NCBI GenBank assembly: GCA_964496495.1
Contig: CAZBZU010000006.1
Coordinates: 1 to 64,000, forward strand
From: JASBRS01 sp964496495
Lineage (GTDB): Bacteria; Deinococcota; Deinococci; Deinococcales; Trueperaceae
Length of the DNA stretch: 64,000 nt
Reading direction: 5' to 3'
Under the pieces are notes generated by a model. The model ran no database searches. It had not been told where the DNA came from and worked only from the letters and a program-made list of their open reading frames with translations. The position numbers were made by a program, and so were the translations under genes. Position 1 is the first letter of the stretch. Every line of letters starts with the position of its first letter. This document shows, piece after piece, positions 51,625 through 61,096 of this stretch.

Positions 51625-51689
51625 CCACGCACCCGCCGGCCCTCCTCGGAGTGCCCGCTCGATGCCCGTGTCGCACACGCCGGGCGCCC

Positions 51690-52367
51690 CTAGCGACGGG
51701 CCGCCACCACCACCTCCGACGCCACCCCGTAGGCGCTGACCACCGTCCCGAACCGCAGCTCCCAGCGCGGCGGCCCCAGGTCGTCGCGCATGCGCAGCGG
51801 CCTGCACCCCCCTGTCAGTCCCGGACGCAGCCGGAAGGCTCGCGTCCACAGCGCCGACACCCACCGGGCGGCGCCCCTCTCGCCGGGGGTCAGGCCCGCG
51901 ATGCCGATCAGCCCGCCCGGGGCCAGCACCCTATGCGCTTCGAGCAACATCGCAGCGATATCCTCCGCCCCCAGCAGATCGAAGACGTAGGTGGCCACGA
52001 AGCGATCCGCCGACCCCGTCTCGACCGGCAACACCGGCGCGCCGTCGGTCTGCACGATGCTCGCGCGGGCCCCGAACGGCTCCGTGCGCTGCCTGGCCGA
52101 CCGCACCATCACGCCGCTCGCGTCCAGCCCCGTGTAGCGCGCCGACGCCGGCAGGGACGACGCCAGCAGCTCGGCCGCCAGCTTCCCGGTGCCGCATCCC
52201 AGCTCGACCACATGCGTCGCCCGGGCCAGCTCTGCATGCGAGCAGAGTTGCGCCACGGCCTCCCGCTCGTAGAACGCCTGGGTATCCTGCGCCCTCCCCA
52301 CGCGATCGTAGAAGCGCCTCGCCTCCTCGTGCGTCAGGGTTCTGCCTTCGTGCGATGCGTCCGCCAT
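51690..52367 (-). CDS. Class I SAM-dependent methyltransferase
   Basis: 225 aa. Motif I is VVELGCGTGKLAAELLASSLP; motif II follows in YTGLDASGVMV; and EAHRVLAPGGLIGIAGL is the post-motif strand. It resembles methyltransferase_11/25 enzymes. ATG 52367 begins MADASHEGRTLTHEEARRFYDRVG, a common start for this group. No small-molecule context identifies the substrate. Confidence 0.83.
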   Translation of the reverse strand: MADASHEGRTLTHEEARRFYDRVGRAQDTQAFYEREAVAQLCSHAELARATHVVELGCGTGKLAAELLASSLPASARYTGLDASGVMVRSARQRTEPFGARASIVQTDGAPVLPVETGSADRFVATYVFDLLGAEDIAAMLLEAHRVLAPGGLIGIAGLTPGERGAARWVSALWTRAFRLRPGLTGGCRPLRMRDDLGPPRWELRFGTVVSAYGVASEVVVAARR

Positions 52368-52424
52368 GGGTACCGCCGACCGTACCACCGACCCGGCGGC
52401 CGCGATGGGCCGCGGGAACCCCCG

Positions 52425-53630
52425 TCAGCTCGCGACGACCTCCACCTCGTCGTGTGCTGTGAAACGCGCCAGAGCCTCGGCCTCGCGCTCGATCGCCCGG
52501 GTGACCTTCTTCGGAAGCCGCCCGAAGGGTGCCACCTTCAGCAGCAGGCGCCGCCCCTTGCCTTCCTGCGACCAGGTGCCCCGCACCCGCCCGTCAACGA
52601 GCAGGACGGGCGCCACCCACCCCTGCTTGCGGTACACGTCGTGCATGTGCTCCGGGGGCACGATGGCACGCCGGTCCGCGTGGCCCAGCACGTACCCGTC
52701 GAAGTAGGGCAGCAAGCGAACGCTGGGCCGCGTGAGCTCCGCCTCGAGCAGCGCCTCGCGGTCCTCTGCGACGATCCAGCCGGTCCAGCCGTCCACGCCG
52801 ACGGCTAGCAGCTCCGGGCGGGACCGCTCCCAAACGGCTTGCGCGTCCGACGCGCGCATGCCCGTCCAGGCGACGAAGTCCCTCAGCGTGGCGGGACCGA
52901 AGGCCCGGAGGTAGCGCCGCAGGAGCCGATCCTCGGCGCGGTCCCGGGGCAGGTCCTGCCAGCCCTCCAGCCAGGCGTCCGCCCGCACGAACGTCGGCTG
53001 GTTGCCACGCCGCGGGCCGTGGCAGACGACCCCCTCCGCACCCGCGAGATCCAGCAGGTACGACGAGGGCGTGTCGATCGGTCCGACCGGCACGCAGGGG
53101 ATCTTGCGAGAGCTTCCCCAGCCGCCGCCCGCCCGCCAGCGAAGCGGCCGAGCGAGCGCCTCACCGACCCGTTCTGCCAGCTCCAGCCGCGTCAACGGGC
53201 GGTCGAGCACGGCCAAGGTGGCCTCCAGGGCCTGACGAAGGTCGGGCGCCGCAACCCCCCGATTCCGCATCCAGCGAATCTCCTTGTCCGCGCGCCCGGC
53301 CGTGCCACGGACGAACATGGCCAGGTCGTCGGAGGGCAGCAGATGCAACGTCCTGCGCATGGCCGCGGCCTTGGCCACGCGCCGCGTCTGCCACACCGCC
53401 GCAGCCACCGCTGCCGCGTCCAGTCCCGTGACGCGCGCCGCCAACGCCGCGCCGGCCGCCGACTCGATCTGCGCCTGCGCGCCCGCCATCGCCGACAGCA
53501 CCCGCACCAGCGACCCCCGAGGCGCACGCCGGTGGAGCCCCTGCCGCTGCACACGGAAGGCCAGGACCCGGCGTTCCGTCACGGGCTCCGGCGACGCCCC
53601 CGTTCCCCCACGCGACGCGCTGTTGCTCAC
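52425..53630 (-). CDS. AlkZ-like winged-helix DNA glycosylase family protein (2)
   Basis: 401 aa, HTH_42 family. The QxQ motif is in MAGAQAQIES (Q52, Q54). Other blocks are AAAMRRTLHLLPSDDLAMFV and RLLPYFDGYVLGHADRRAIVP, with GRVRGTWSQEGKG at the end. It is a diverged paralogue of the protein at 43419, with a different catalytic motif context, so the two may repair different lesions. The GTG start is at 53630; the first ~18 residues are not conserved in character. Confidence 0.88.
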   Translation of the reverse strand: MSNSASRGGTGASPEPVTERRVLAFRVQRQGLHRRAPRGSLVRVLSAMAGAQAQIESAAGAALAARVTGLDAAAVAAAVWQTRRVAKAAAMRRTLHLLPSDDLAMFVRGTAGRADKEIRWMRNRGVAAPDLRQALEATLAVLDRPLTRLELAERVGEALARPLRWRAGGGWGSSRKIPCVPVGPIDTPSSYLLDLAGAEGVVCHGPRRGNQPTFVRADAWLEGWQDLPRDRAEDRLLRRYLRAFGPATLRDFVAWTGMRASDAQAVWERSRPELLAVGVDGWTGWIVAEDREALLEAELTRPSVRLLPYFDGYVLGHADRRAIVPPEHMHDVYRKQGWVAPVLLVDGRVRGTWSQEGKGRRLLLKVAPFGRLPKKVTRAIEREAEALARFTAHDEVEVVAS

Positions 53631-53696
53631 GGGTCGAAGTATCGGGCCCGGCGGCGCGCGCCGTCAACCGGGAGTGCGCCCCAGCCGATGCTCCCC

Positions 53697-54368
53697 TCAC
53701 CGGGGCAGAGCGGCCGGACCGGCCAGACCGGCGAGGATGGCGTCCTGCTGGAGCCGTGCCGCATCGTCCGCCAGCGCTTCCGGGAGCTCGGGATTCGTGG
53801 CGCAGAGCGTGGCAACGCCGTGGACGGCGGCCCACAGCGCGAGCGCTACCACCACCGGCTCTTCTCGCCGCAGAAGGCCGGCCTCCATGGCGTCGGTCAC
53901 GTCGGCGACGAGCGCGTCGAGGGCTGGCCCGGGAGCGGCACGCTCGGCCGCCGCCGGGGGCGACAGCGTGCCGCTCAGGAACAGCGCCCTGAACAGAGAA
54001 GGGTGCCGGCGGGCGAAGCTCAGGTAGGCCCGGCCGCGGCTGCGGATGCGCTGGAGCGGACTGCCGGCCGCCTCGACCGGCGGCTGCTGACTCCTGCGGA
54101 ACTGCTCCCAGCCGCGAGCGCTGGCCTCCCGCAGGAGCGCCTCCCGGGTAGCCCAGTAGTGGTAGAGCGAGGGCGGGGTGCACCTCGCCGCAGCCACGAC
54201 CCGTGCGATGGTGACGGCTGCGGGGTCCTCGGCCCGCTCCAGGAGCCGCAGCGTAACGCTCAGCAAGGTCTCCCGAAGGTCCCGCCCTCCGGGGGGCCTT
54301 CCAACGGGCCGCCGATGTCGAGCCTTCGCAGATGCCGCCAAGACGAATGTCCCTTCGTGCCGCCGCAA
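53697..54368 (-). CDS. TetR family transcriptional regulator
   Basis: 223 aa. The HTH is TIARVVAAARCTPPSLYHYWATREALLREASARGW. The C-terminal domain (RRHPSLFRALFLSGTLSPP, then ALALWAAVHGVATL) is typical TetR. The start is a TTG at 54368; the first ~20 residues may not be translated. It is divergent from the CPBP protease gene, with a perfect AT-rich palindrome between them, so it most likely represses both. Confidence 0.88.
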   Translation of the reverse strand: MRRHEGTFVLAASAKARHRRPVGRPPGGRDLRETLLSVTLRLLERAEDPAAVTIARVVAAARCTPPSLYHYWATREALLREASARGWEQFRRSQQPPVEAAGSPLQRIRSRGRAYLSFARRHPSLFRALFLSGTLSPPAAAERAAPGPALDALVADVTDAMEAGLLRREEPVVVALALWAAVHGVATLCATNPELPEALADDAARLQQDAILAGLAGPAALPR

Positions 54369-54370
54369 TA

Positions 54371-54387
54371 ATATAGTAGCACTATAT
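54371..54387 (+). promoter_or_regulatory. TetR operator
   Basis: A perfect palindrome, ATATAGT-AGC-ACTATAT, directly upstream of tetR and overlapping -10-like hexamers on both strands. It lies 14 nt from the CPBP start codon. Confidence 0.65.
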
Positions 54388-54400
54388 CAGGAGGTTGCAG

Positions 54401-55303
54401 ATGGTGTCCACGCCCGCTCGCATCCCATCGCGCAGTTCGAAGGTCCCGCGCTGGCGGCGGGCGCTCGCCCGCCATCCGCTGGCCGCTTTCGTGGGTCTCG
54501 CGTATGCCCTCTCGTGGTCCTGGTGGATCCCCCTCGCGGCTTCCGGCGCGACGATCCGGGCTGGCGTCGGCTGGCCCACGCACATGATGGGGCTCACCGG
54601 CCCCCTGCTGGCGGCCGTCATCGTCACCTGGCTGGTGGACGGACGGACCGGCCTCCGCGAGCTGTGGCGCGGCGCGGTGGCGTGGCGCGTCGGCTGGTGG
54701 TGGCTCGCCGTGCTCGTTCCGCTCATCGTCGGCGTGGTATGCCTGGCGCTCAACGCCGGGGCCGCAGGGGTCGCGGCCTTCGCCAGCTACCCAGGCGTGG
54801 GGCTCGGGCTCGGGGCCGCGGCAACCTTCGCCTACGTCGCCCTGGTGAACGGCCTGGGCGAGGAGGTGGGGTGGCGAGGATTCGCCACGAAGCGCCTGCT
54901 GTCGAAGTATTCGCTCACCACTAGCTCCCTCCTGGTAGCGCTGATGTGGGCGCCTTGGCACCTGCCGCTGTTCCTCACCCTGGCGCCGTTCGAAGCGCTC
55001 GCCGCCGGTCAGGTCGCCGGCTGGCTGGTCGGCATCGTCGCCGGCTCGATCGTGCTCACCTGGCTGTTCCGGGGGTCGGGCGGCAGCATCCTCCTCGTGG
55101 CCGTGTGGCACGCGGTCTTCGACTTCACGTCCGCGGCCGGCCCCACCGTGGCCGGGCCCGCCGCGGCCATCGTCACCACCCTGGTGATCCTGGCCGCCGT
55201 CGCCATCGTGGCGGCCGACGCGCGCGCCCGAACGGCCCGGCGACGCCTGAGCGGACACGCGGGCGAGGAAGCAGCAGGGGACCGGCTGGATCCGATGCGC
55301 TGA
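54401..55303 (+). CDS. CPBP family intramembrane metalloprotease
   Basis: 300 aa, about eight helices. The signature EEVGWRGF holds the E154/E155 pair and R159, and H187 (APWHLPLF) and the later WHAVFDF His complete the site. CPBP (CAAX/Rce1-like) enzymes cleave membrane or lipid-modified peptides, or protect against bacteriocins. ATG 54401 follows AGGAGG by 6 nt. It is divergent from tetR and probably under its control. Confidence 0.9.
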   Translation: MVSTPARIPSRSSKVPRWRRALARHPLAAFVGLAYALSWSWWIPLAASGATIRAGVGWPTHMMGLTGPLLAAVIVTWLVDGRTGLRELWRGAVAWRVGWWWLAVLVPLIVGVVCLALNAGAAGVAAFASYPGVGLGLGAAATFAYVALVNGLGEEVGWRGFATKRLLSKYSLTTSSLLVALMWAPWHLPLFLTLAPFEALAAGQVAGWLVGIVAGSIVLTWLFRGSGGSILLVAVWHAVFDFTSAAGPTVAGPAAAIVTTLVILAAVAIVAADARARTARRRLSGHAGEEAAGDRLDPMR

Positions 55304-56073
55304 CGGCCAGATACGGCTCATGGCTCGGCCGCCCTTGCCAGCGGCGAGCCGCAGGTGAGCGCGGGTGCGAGCTCTGGGCACAGGAGGTCAGCCTCGCGGG
55401 CCGGCGCGCCGAACCGGTGCCGACATCACCCAACGCATCGTTCGCGCGCGACCCGCCGGACGGTCCGCACGCCTGGCGGCCGACGCTATCGAGCTTCCGT
55501 AGCCGCAGGGCCGTCGCCGCCGTCCCTGCGAAGGCCGTCTCCAAGGCACCGAGCTCGCAGCGTGTAGCGACCGGCTCCCCTTGCGCCAAGCAGTAGGGCG
55601 AGTGCGCAGTGCAAACGACCGGGGCGATTGCCCCGGATGCAGGCACGCGATGACCCCTCCAGCGAAGGAGCATGGACGCGATGTGCGGCGGCGCCTTCTG
55701 GCCGCCGGGTCGTGTCGATGGCGTGCCAGCGCTCCGCGCCTTCCGTAGCTGCGTGCCGATGCGACACCTGGACCGGCGGGGCGCGACGAAGCCCTGCGGC
55801 GCTTCATGAATCATGCGCCGCGGTACACGATCTTGCCGGGCCGGACGTGGGCGACACGGTGCGTGGGGCCGCGGCGGCCCGGCGGCTCACGTGAGTTCTC
55901 AGACGCACACGCAGGAAGCTCACATGGAACGTCCCTAGCCTTGACCGAGCGTGGCCGTTGCGCACGACCCGCTCTGCTCGCGTTCACAGTCCAAGCGCAC
56001 CGCTCTCAAGCTCGGAGACCCTCACGGCGCCCGCCGGGCGGAGTTCAGTCGAGACGGAAAGGTGGTACGTCTG
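55304..56073 (+). other. 770-bp region without a supported gene
   Basis: No ORF here has a ribosome site, membrane pattern or recognisable motif; the longest are arginine- and proline-rich shadows. Two perfect 7-bp hairpins occur: CCGGGGC/GCCCCGG (55619-55636) and GGGCCGC/GCGGCCC (55866-55880). Composition is more uneven than in neighbouring genes. It may be the eroded left part of the decayed cluster that follows. Confidence 0.5.
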
Positions 56074-57231
56074 ATGGCACCGACTACGATTCTGGTCCGC
56101 GAAGGTCACGACGAGCCGTCGAGTCCGGCAGCGATGGCCGAGGCCGGGAGCGCGTGCCTGGGCGCCCGCACGGCGCCGCCGTCCGGAGACCGCAGGCGTG
56201 GGACCCACGTCACGGCGACGGGCGTCATGTCGTCCGGGCCGAAGCTTCTCCACGAACACTTCGAGGCCCAGGCGGACCTTCGTCCGGGCGCCACTGCTGC
56301 GGTCGTCGCAAACGAGCCGGTGAGCTATGGAGCGCTGGAATGCCGAGCGAACCGCCTCGCCCGCCACCTTCGCGCCTACGGTGTGGGCCGCGCGACGCGA
56401 GTGGCCATGCTGCTGCCGCGGTCGGTGAACACCTACGTGGCGGTGCTTGCCGTTCTCAAGGCAGGTGCGGCGTACGTTGCCCTGGATCCCGAAGCCGACC
56501 GGGACGGGTTGCGCCAGATGGTAGCGGCCTCGGGCGCGGCAGCGCTGGTGAGCACGGCGGCACTGGCAGCGCGCCTCCGGTCGTTCGACGGCCCGGTGAT
56601 CCGGCTCGACGTGGACGGCCCCGCGGTCGCGCGGCTCTCTGCGCGACGCCTCCGACCCTCCACGACAGGAGTGGGGCCAACTGACGCGTGCTGCGTCGTC
56701 TATCCCGCCACCGCGGCGGCAGATGCCCAGGGGGTGCTGGTGGTGCACCGTCGGGCGAGCCAGGTCGTCGCCTCTGCGGCCCGCGTGTTCCGGCTGACGG
56801 CAGACGACCGGGTGTTCCAGGGCGCACCGTTGCGCTTCAATGCCTCCATGTTGGAGATCTGGCTCGCCCTCCACTGCGGCGCGACGCTGGTCGGAACGAG
56901 CGAGGCAATCGCGTGGGCCGGACCCGACCTGGGCCGCATGCTGACGGCCGCGAGGGTGACGGTGCTGCCGTGCACACCGTCGCAGCTCGCGATGTCGGGC
57001 GACGACATGCCCACAGTGCGGCTGCTGCTCCTGCGAGATGAAGGGTGCCCGGAGCGACTGTTGCGGCACTGGATACGGCCCAGGCATCGAGAAGTGCAGG
57101 GCTACCAGGGCACGGAGCCGCGCGGCGGCGCATCCCGGCCCGCGGCCCGGGCCGGTGGGGGCCATCTCCCGCCACAACGGCTTCGTGCGAGGCAGGAGGC
57201 CGGCGACGCCGAGGCCGACCGCGGAAGCTGA
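56074..57231 (+). pseudogene. Degenerate NRPS-type adenylation domain fragment
   Basis: 385-codon ORF. Residues ~60-330 match the N-terminal part of an AMP-binding domain (LLHEHFEAQADLRPGATAAVV, YGALECRANRLARHL, VAVLAVLKAGAAYVALDPEA). The ATP loop expected as TSGSTGxPKG is instead YPATAAADAQG, so it should not activate a substrate. After about residue 345 the frame loses homology, while the GYGP of the next core motif appears in another frame (around 57060). The C-terminal subdomain, carrier and condensation domains are missing. Confidence 0.65.
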
Positions 57232-57324
57232 CAGACGGGCTACGCCCGCCCGCCAGCCCGCCCTCTCGCGTGAGGGCGAGCGGGTCCGGAGCACATCTAG
57301 GCGAAATCACTGGGAGGAACCACC

Positions 57325-57576
57325 ATGGGGCCACACCACGACGCTGTCTTCGACGCCCTGCTGCGCTGCCACCTGGACGACCTCCAAGCGCAGGTGCACC
57401 GTCTCCGGATGGTGCGGCTTGGCCAAGCGGGGAGAGCGTCGCGGCGCCAAGGCCGGCAGCGCCGGTCCAACGAGGTGCGCTGCCATCTCGCTCGTACCCT
57501 CGTCGCGCTGGCGCGGCGGCTCGACCCTGACGCTGGAATGCTTCCTCGTCCGGGCGGAACGCCAGGCCGAGCCTGA
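57325..57576 (+). CDS. Small basic hypothetical protein
   Basis: 83 aa, predicted mostly helical in two segments: DAVFDALLRCHLDDLQAQVHRLRMVRL, and NEVRCHLARTLVALARRL. The second half is arginine-rich. A GGGAGG ribosome site lies 6-8 nt before the ATG. It could be a small DNA- or membrane-associated protein. Lying inside a decayed area, it may also be a remnant. Family not recognised. Confidence 0.5.
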   Translation: MGPHHDAVFDALLRCHLDDLQAQVHRLRMVRLGQAGRASRRQGRQRRSNEVRCHLARTLVALARRLDPDAGMLPRPGGTPGRA

Positions 57577-57765
57577 GCTGTTGCCATCCGCCGCACCGGG
57601 GCCGCCCGGGCTGCCTCGCGCTTCCCTGAACGGGCACGAGGATCGCTGTGGGGCGGTGCTCACGTCGGATCTGGTGTGTATGTCGTTGCCGGTTGCTGGG
57701 AAAGCGCAGCCTGGAGGCTGCCGCCTTCGCGAGTCCCGCGGGACTGGCAGAAGGGAGGTACCAGG

Positions 57766-58170
57766 ATGAACAGGACGCTTCGTTTGGCCGGACTGGTTGC
57801 GGGGTTGGCATTGCCGCTGGCCGGCTGTGCGGTCACCGTGCGACCTGGCGAAACGGCCGCAAGCGTACAGGGCCAGGGGGTCATCGTCTGGGGCCACCTC
57901 GGCATGCGCTTCGAGTTCCCTGGGCTGGTCGTCATCGACCGCGGCTCGAGGCCGCATCACTTCTACGCGGTGTTCCAGAGCGACGCATCCCTGTATGACG
58001 TGTACCTCGACGTGGACCGGCGCATGTTCGAGCACGGCTGGTTCAGGCGCTCCTTCGACGAGAGCTTCGACACGATCCACGCGATCTACACGCGCGGCCG
58101 TGATCGAGCCTATGTGGTCATCCGGCAAGAGAGCTCCGGCGCTCGGTACCGGCTCACGATCGACGACTGA
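57766..58170 (+). CDS. Lipoprotein of unknown function
   Basis: 134 aa. A lipoprotein signal with lipobox LAGC (Cys near residue 21) ends the N-terminal helix MNRTLRLAGLVAGLALPLAGC. The mature part has many aromatic residues (PHHFYAVFQSDASLYDVYLDVDRRMFEHGWF). It should be anchored on the outer face of the plasma membrane. ATG 57766 follows AGGGAGG. It looks intact, unlike its neighbours. Confidence 0.72.
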   Translation: MNRTLRLAGLVAGLALPLAGCAVTVRPGETAASVQGQGVIVWGHLGMRFEFPGLVVIDRGSRPHHFYAVFQSDASLYDVYLDVDRRMFEHGWFRRSFDESFDTIHAIYTRGRDRAYVVIRQESSGARYRLTIDD

Positions 58171-58372
58171 CCACCAACCCCCCGGAATCCGACCGTTCCC
58201 GGCGCTGCCGAAGGGTGTCGCGTGAGAGAAAAGGCCCGTGGTGAGGCAGCTCGAGCACGGCTCGACACCGGAGACGGTGCCGTCCGATCAGTGTAGCGGG
58301 CAGGGGGACCGGCGTCCGTGGGCCCTGTCGGTAGCTGAGACCTGGCCGCGTGCCCGCCGGCGGCACCATCGC

Positions 58373-59165
58373 GGGCCCGCCGGGGCCTGGGTCGACCGGC
58401 TGCCGCGTAGGCCCGTCCTCATCGTGTGCGACGGCGGCCGCGCGATCCTTCCGGCCGCCATCCCCTGCTGGTCCTGTCGGGCTCGGCTTCAGCAAATCGG
58501 TGGCCCGCCTCGTCGAACCCTGCCCGGCCGGCATCCTCATCGCTGCCGTCACCGGTCCGCTCAGCGTTCTCCTCGACGCCGGTTACGCGCTGTCCTTGGG
58601 TCTCATCGCACGGGCGCGGTTCCCCGACCCACCACCGTCCCCCGCGCGCACGAACGGGCCTCGGCGGCTGGCCTCCGCCGTCGGTCGGGGCCTCACGTGC
58701 GTCGCAGGCCACCCGTATCTGCGGACCCTCGGCACGACCACGCGAACGTTCAACCTCTTCACGAGCATGACGTTCGCCATAGGGCTGCTCTACGTCGTGC
58801 GCGTGCTCCACCTCTCCGCCCCGACCGCCGGCCGGGTCCTCGCGGCTGAAGGCGCGGGCGCACGCCTCGGGGCACCCGTCACCGCCCGCACACAACTTGC
58901 CGTCGGCATCGGACCATCGATCTCCGACGCCCTCCTGCTTCACGCCTGCGGCCTGCTCCCGTACCCCCTGGTCCACCGGCCCCACGCCGCGGTCGTGCTT
59001 GGCGGCGTCGTTGATTGCCTCACCAGCCTGCACGCCTTCATGTGGATCGGGGCGCTCGGCTCGGTGTGCGCCATCGCGCCCATCGCGCTCTCCCCCGTGA
59101 GAGCCGTCCGCGACCACCCCTGCCAACTGGCCCCGGGCACGGCCCTGCCCTCACCCGACGCTTGA
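58373..59165 (+). pseudogene. Frameshifted MFS transporter remnant
   Basis: Homology to an MFS_3-type exporter starts in one frame (AGAWVDRLPRRPVLIVCDGGRA near 58379-58445) and passes near 58470 into another. There it continues (GPLSVLLDAGYALSLGLIARARFPDPP, then FNLFTSMTFAIGLLYVVRVLHLSAPTAGRVLAAEGAGA) to 59165. The beginning, including the first helices, and part of the C-terminal half (joined at LHAFMWIGALG) are gone. No intact start is present, so this is a broken gene. Confidence 0.7.
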
Positions 59166-59313
59166 GCCGACGCGCTGCAACCACCCACATGCGGCAGAGA
59201 TCACGCAGTGGGGTCCGCACCGTGTTCTACCCTCCTGGCACACTAGTGCTGTCCGACGCTCACCCGGCTGAAAGGACTAGTCGCACAGAAACGACGGCTC
59301 GCTCCCGTCCGTT

Positions 59314-59342
59314 TTGACGCGACCATGAAGCAACTGTTATCG
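59314..59342 (+). promoter_or_regulatory. gntR operon promoter
   Basis: TTGACG (59314-59319), 17 nt, TTATCG (59337-59342). The leader to the gntR ATG is about 50 nt, so this is not of the leaderless class. Confidence 0.5.
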
Positions 59343-59355
59343 TCTCTTGTAACAG
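59334..59355 (+). promoter_or_regulatory. Candidate GntR operator
   Basis: Inverted repeat CTGTTA (59334-59339) / TAACAG (59350-59355) overlapping the -10 region. The position suits autoregulation by the GntR-family protein encoded at 59400. Confidence 0.5.
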
Positions 59356-59399
59356 CTTGAGGCATCGCCTGATGCTCGGCCTCGACGATCTACCCGGCT

Positions 59400-60386
59400 A
59401 TGACCGTTCCCATCGACCTCCGCCATTCGCTTACGATCGACCGCTCGCTCCCGCTCGGGGTCGGAGTGCAGGTTCGCGGCCAGATCGAATACGGTGTGAC
59501 CACGGGCGAGATAGCGCGCGGGGCGAAGCTTCCGTCCGTCCGGGACCTTGCCCAGGCTCTGAGGATCTCACCGGCCACGGTTTCGGAGGTCTACAAGGAG
59601 CTGCGCGACAAAGGGCTCCTGGAGAGCTACCAGGGGCGTGGGACGTTCGTTTCGGGGAGCCTGCCAGCGACGCTACAGAGCGAAGGTGCGGTGACGTTTC
59701 GCAAGGCGGTTGATGCCCTCTTCGCGACCGCCGAGCGCTTGGGCTACACGCGAGCCGCCGTCGCCGAAGCAGTTGCGCTTCGAGCAGGACAGCCCGGTGG
59801 CTCCGGGGCCGAGCTCCACATCCTCTTCGTGGGCGTCTACGCCGAAGCAAGCGAAGCGTATGCGGCCTCGATCCGCGGCTCGCTTCGACGTGGAGACGTG
59901 ATCCAGGCAACGACGTTCGAGCGATTCCAGCGTAGCGAGCCACCCGAGTGGACGTCTGACGCCTACCTGACGATCGCAAATCGAGAGCGCCAGCTTCGCG
60001 CGGTGCTGCCTGAAGGGGCCCCGGTCATCGGCCTCACCTTCATCCCATCGCAAGAGACGCGTACGCGACTCGCCGCCCTGCCTCCCGACTCCCGGATCGC
60101 CGCCGTCAGCAACGTTCCCGACTTCCTGCCCACTCTGCAGAACAACGTCCGTCGATACGCGCCGCACGTCACGGACGTGAAGGCGGTGCTCAACAATCAA
60201 CCCGGGTTCGATCGTTCGATCACGTCGAGCACCGTCGTCGTGTATGGCACGGGATCAGGCGAAGTCCTCAGCCGGCTTCCGCCCGAGGTCACCGCCCTCG
60301 AGTTCAGATTCGAACCCGAAGCTCGGTCCATCGAGACCCGACTGCTCCCGAGGCTGGAGGGGCTACGCCTGAAGGGATCCACGTAG
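59400..60386 (+). CDS. GntR family transcriptional regulator
   Basis: 328 aa. The N-terminal winged helix (GEIARGAKLPSVRDLAQALRISPATVSEVYKELRDKGLLESYQGRGTFVSG, ~35-87) is canonical GntR. The ~240-residue C-terminal domain (HILFVGVYAEASEAYAASIRGSL, and GAPVIGLTFIPSQET) has a Rossmann-like alpha/beta pattern that I could not assign to FadR, HutC or MocR classes. It leads a run of four catabolic genes with 8-nt or overlapping junctions and probably senses their substrate. Confidence 0.88.
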   Translation: MTVPIDLRHSLTIDRSLPLGVGVQVRGQIEYGVTTGEIARGAKLPSVRDLAQALRISPATVSEVYKELRDKGLLESYQGRGTFVSGSLPATLQSEGAVTFRKAVDALFATAERLGYTRAAVAEAVALRAGQPGGSGAELHILFVGVYAEASEAYAASIRGSLRRGDVIQATTFERFQRSEPPEWTSDAYLTIANRERQLRAVLPEGAPVIGLTFIPSQETRTRLAALPPDSRIAAVSNVPDFLPTLQNNVRRYAPHVTDVKAVLNNQPGFDRSITSSTVVVYGTGSGEVLSRLPPEVTALEFRFEPEARSIETRLLPRLEGLRLKGST

Positions 60387-60394
60387 GAGGCGCC

Positions 60395-61096
60395 ATGAAG
60401 ATCAACCAGATGAACTGGATGCAGGTCGAGCGCTACCTCGAGAAGGACGACCGCGTTGTCGTTCCCATGGGAAGCACGGAGCAGCACGGCTACTTGAGCC
60501 TCTCGGTGGACTCCATCCTGTCGGAACGGGTCGCCACCGAAGCGGCAGCTCCGCTGGGCGTGCCGGTGTTCCCCGCCCTCACCTACGGCATCACCCCCTA
60601 CTTCCTCCGCTTCCCGGGAAGCGTCAGCCTGCGACTCGAGACCTACCACCGTATCGTCGAAGACATCCTCCACAGCCTCGCCGCCACGGGATTCAAGAGG
60701 ATCCTCTTCGTGAACGGGCACGGCGGGAACAGCCCAGGCGGCTCAATCCTGCAGGAGTGGATGAACCGGAACCCCGGCATCGCCGTGAAGTGGCACAACT
60801 GGTGGAACGCACCCCGATGCTTCGCGGTCGTGCAGGGGATCGATCCCGAAGCCTCGCATGCGTCCTGGATGGAGAACTTCCCGTGGACGCGCCTCGACGG
60901 GGTCCATCTTCCCGACGACGCCAAGCCCATGATCGACGTTGCACGCATGCGCCTCATGGACGCCGCTGCCGTGCGCGCGTACCTCGGGGATGGGAACTTC
61001 GGCGGCGCCTACCAGAAGCCCGACGACCGGATGATGGAGGTCTGGGCGGCCGGCGTTGAGGAGACTCGCGAGGCCTTGAAGGGCCCCTGGCAGTGA
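60395..61096 (+). CDS. Creatininase family amidohydrolase
   Basis: 233 aa. Metal ligands are in VPMGSTEQHG (E29, H31), SVDSIL (D39) and FVNGHGGNSPGG. Family members hydrolyse cyclic amides such as creatinine, or act on formamides in riboflavin/F420 and mycofactocin pathways. Here the neighbours (dehydrogenases and an M20 peptidase) favour ring opening or amide cleavage in catabolism. It starts 8 nt after gntR with AGGAGG in the gap. Confidence 0.9.
   Translation: MKINQMNWMQVERYLEKDDRVVVPMGSTEQHGYLSLSVDSILSERVATEAAAPLGVPVFPALTYGITPYFLRFPGSVSLRLETYHRIVEDILHSLAATGFKRILFVNGHGGNSPGGSILQEWMNRNPGIAVKWHNWWNAPRCFAVVQGIDPEASHASWMENFPWTRLDGVHLPDDAKPMIDVARMRLMDAAAVRAYLGDGNFGGAYQKPDDRMMEVWAAGVEETREALKGPWQ

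Noticed and set aside
51547..51864. N-terminal extension of the P1B-4 ATPase
   Set aside because: It would read through the promoter and consists of glycine/alanine-rich sequence with no HMA features.
55173..55814. 213-codon minus-strand frame in the gene-poor interval
   Set aside because: Arg/Pro/Ser-rich, no ribosome site and no motif; treated as non-coding.
56074..57231. Active NRPS or acyl-CoA ligase
   Set aside because: The ATP-binding core motif is replaced and the C-terminal subdomain is absent.
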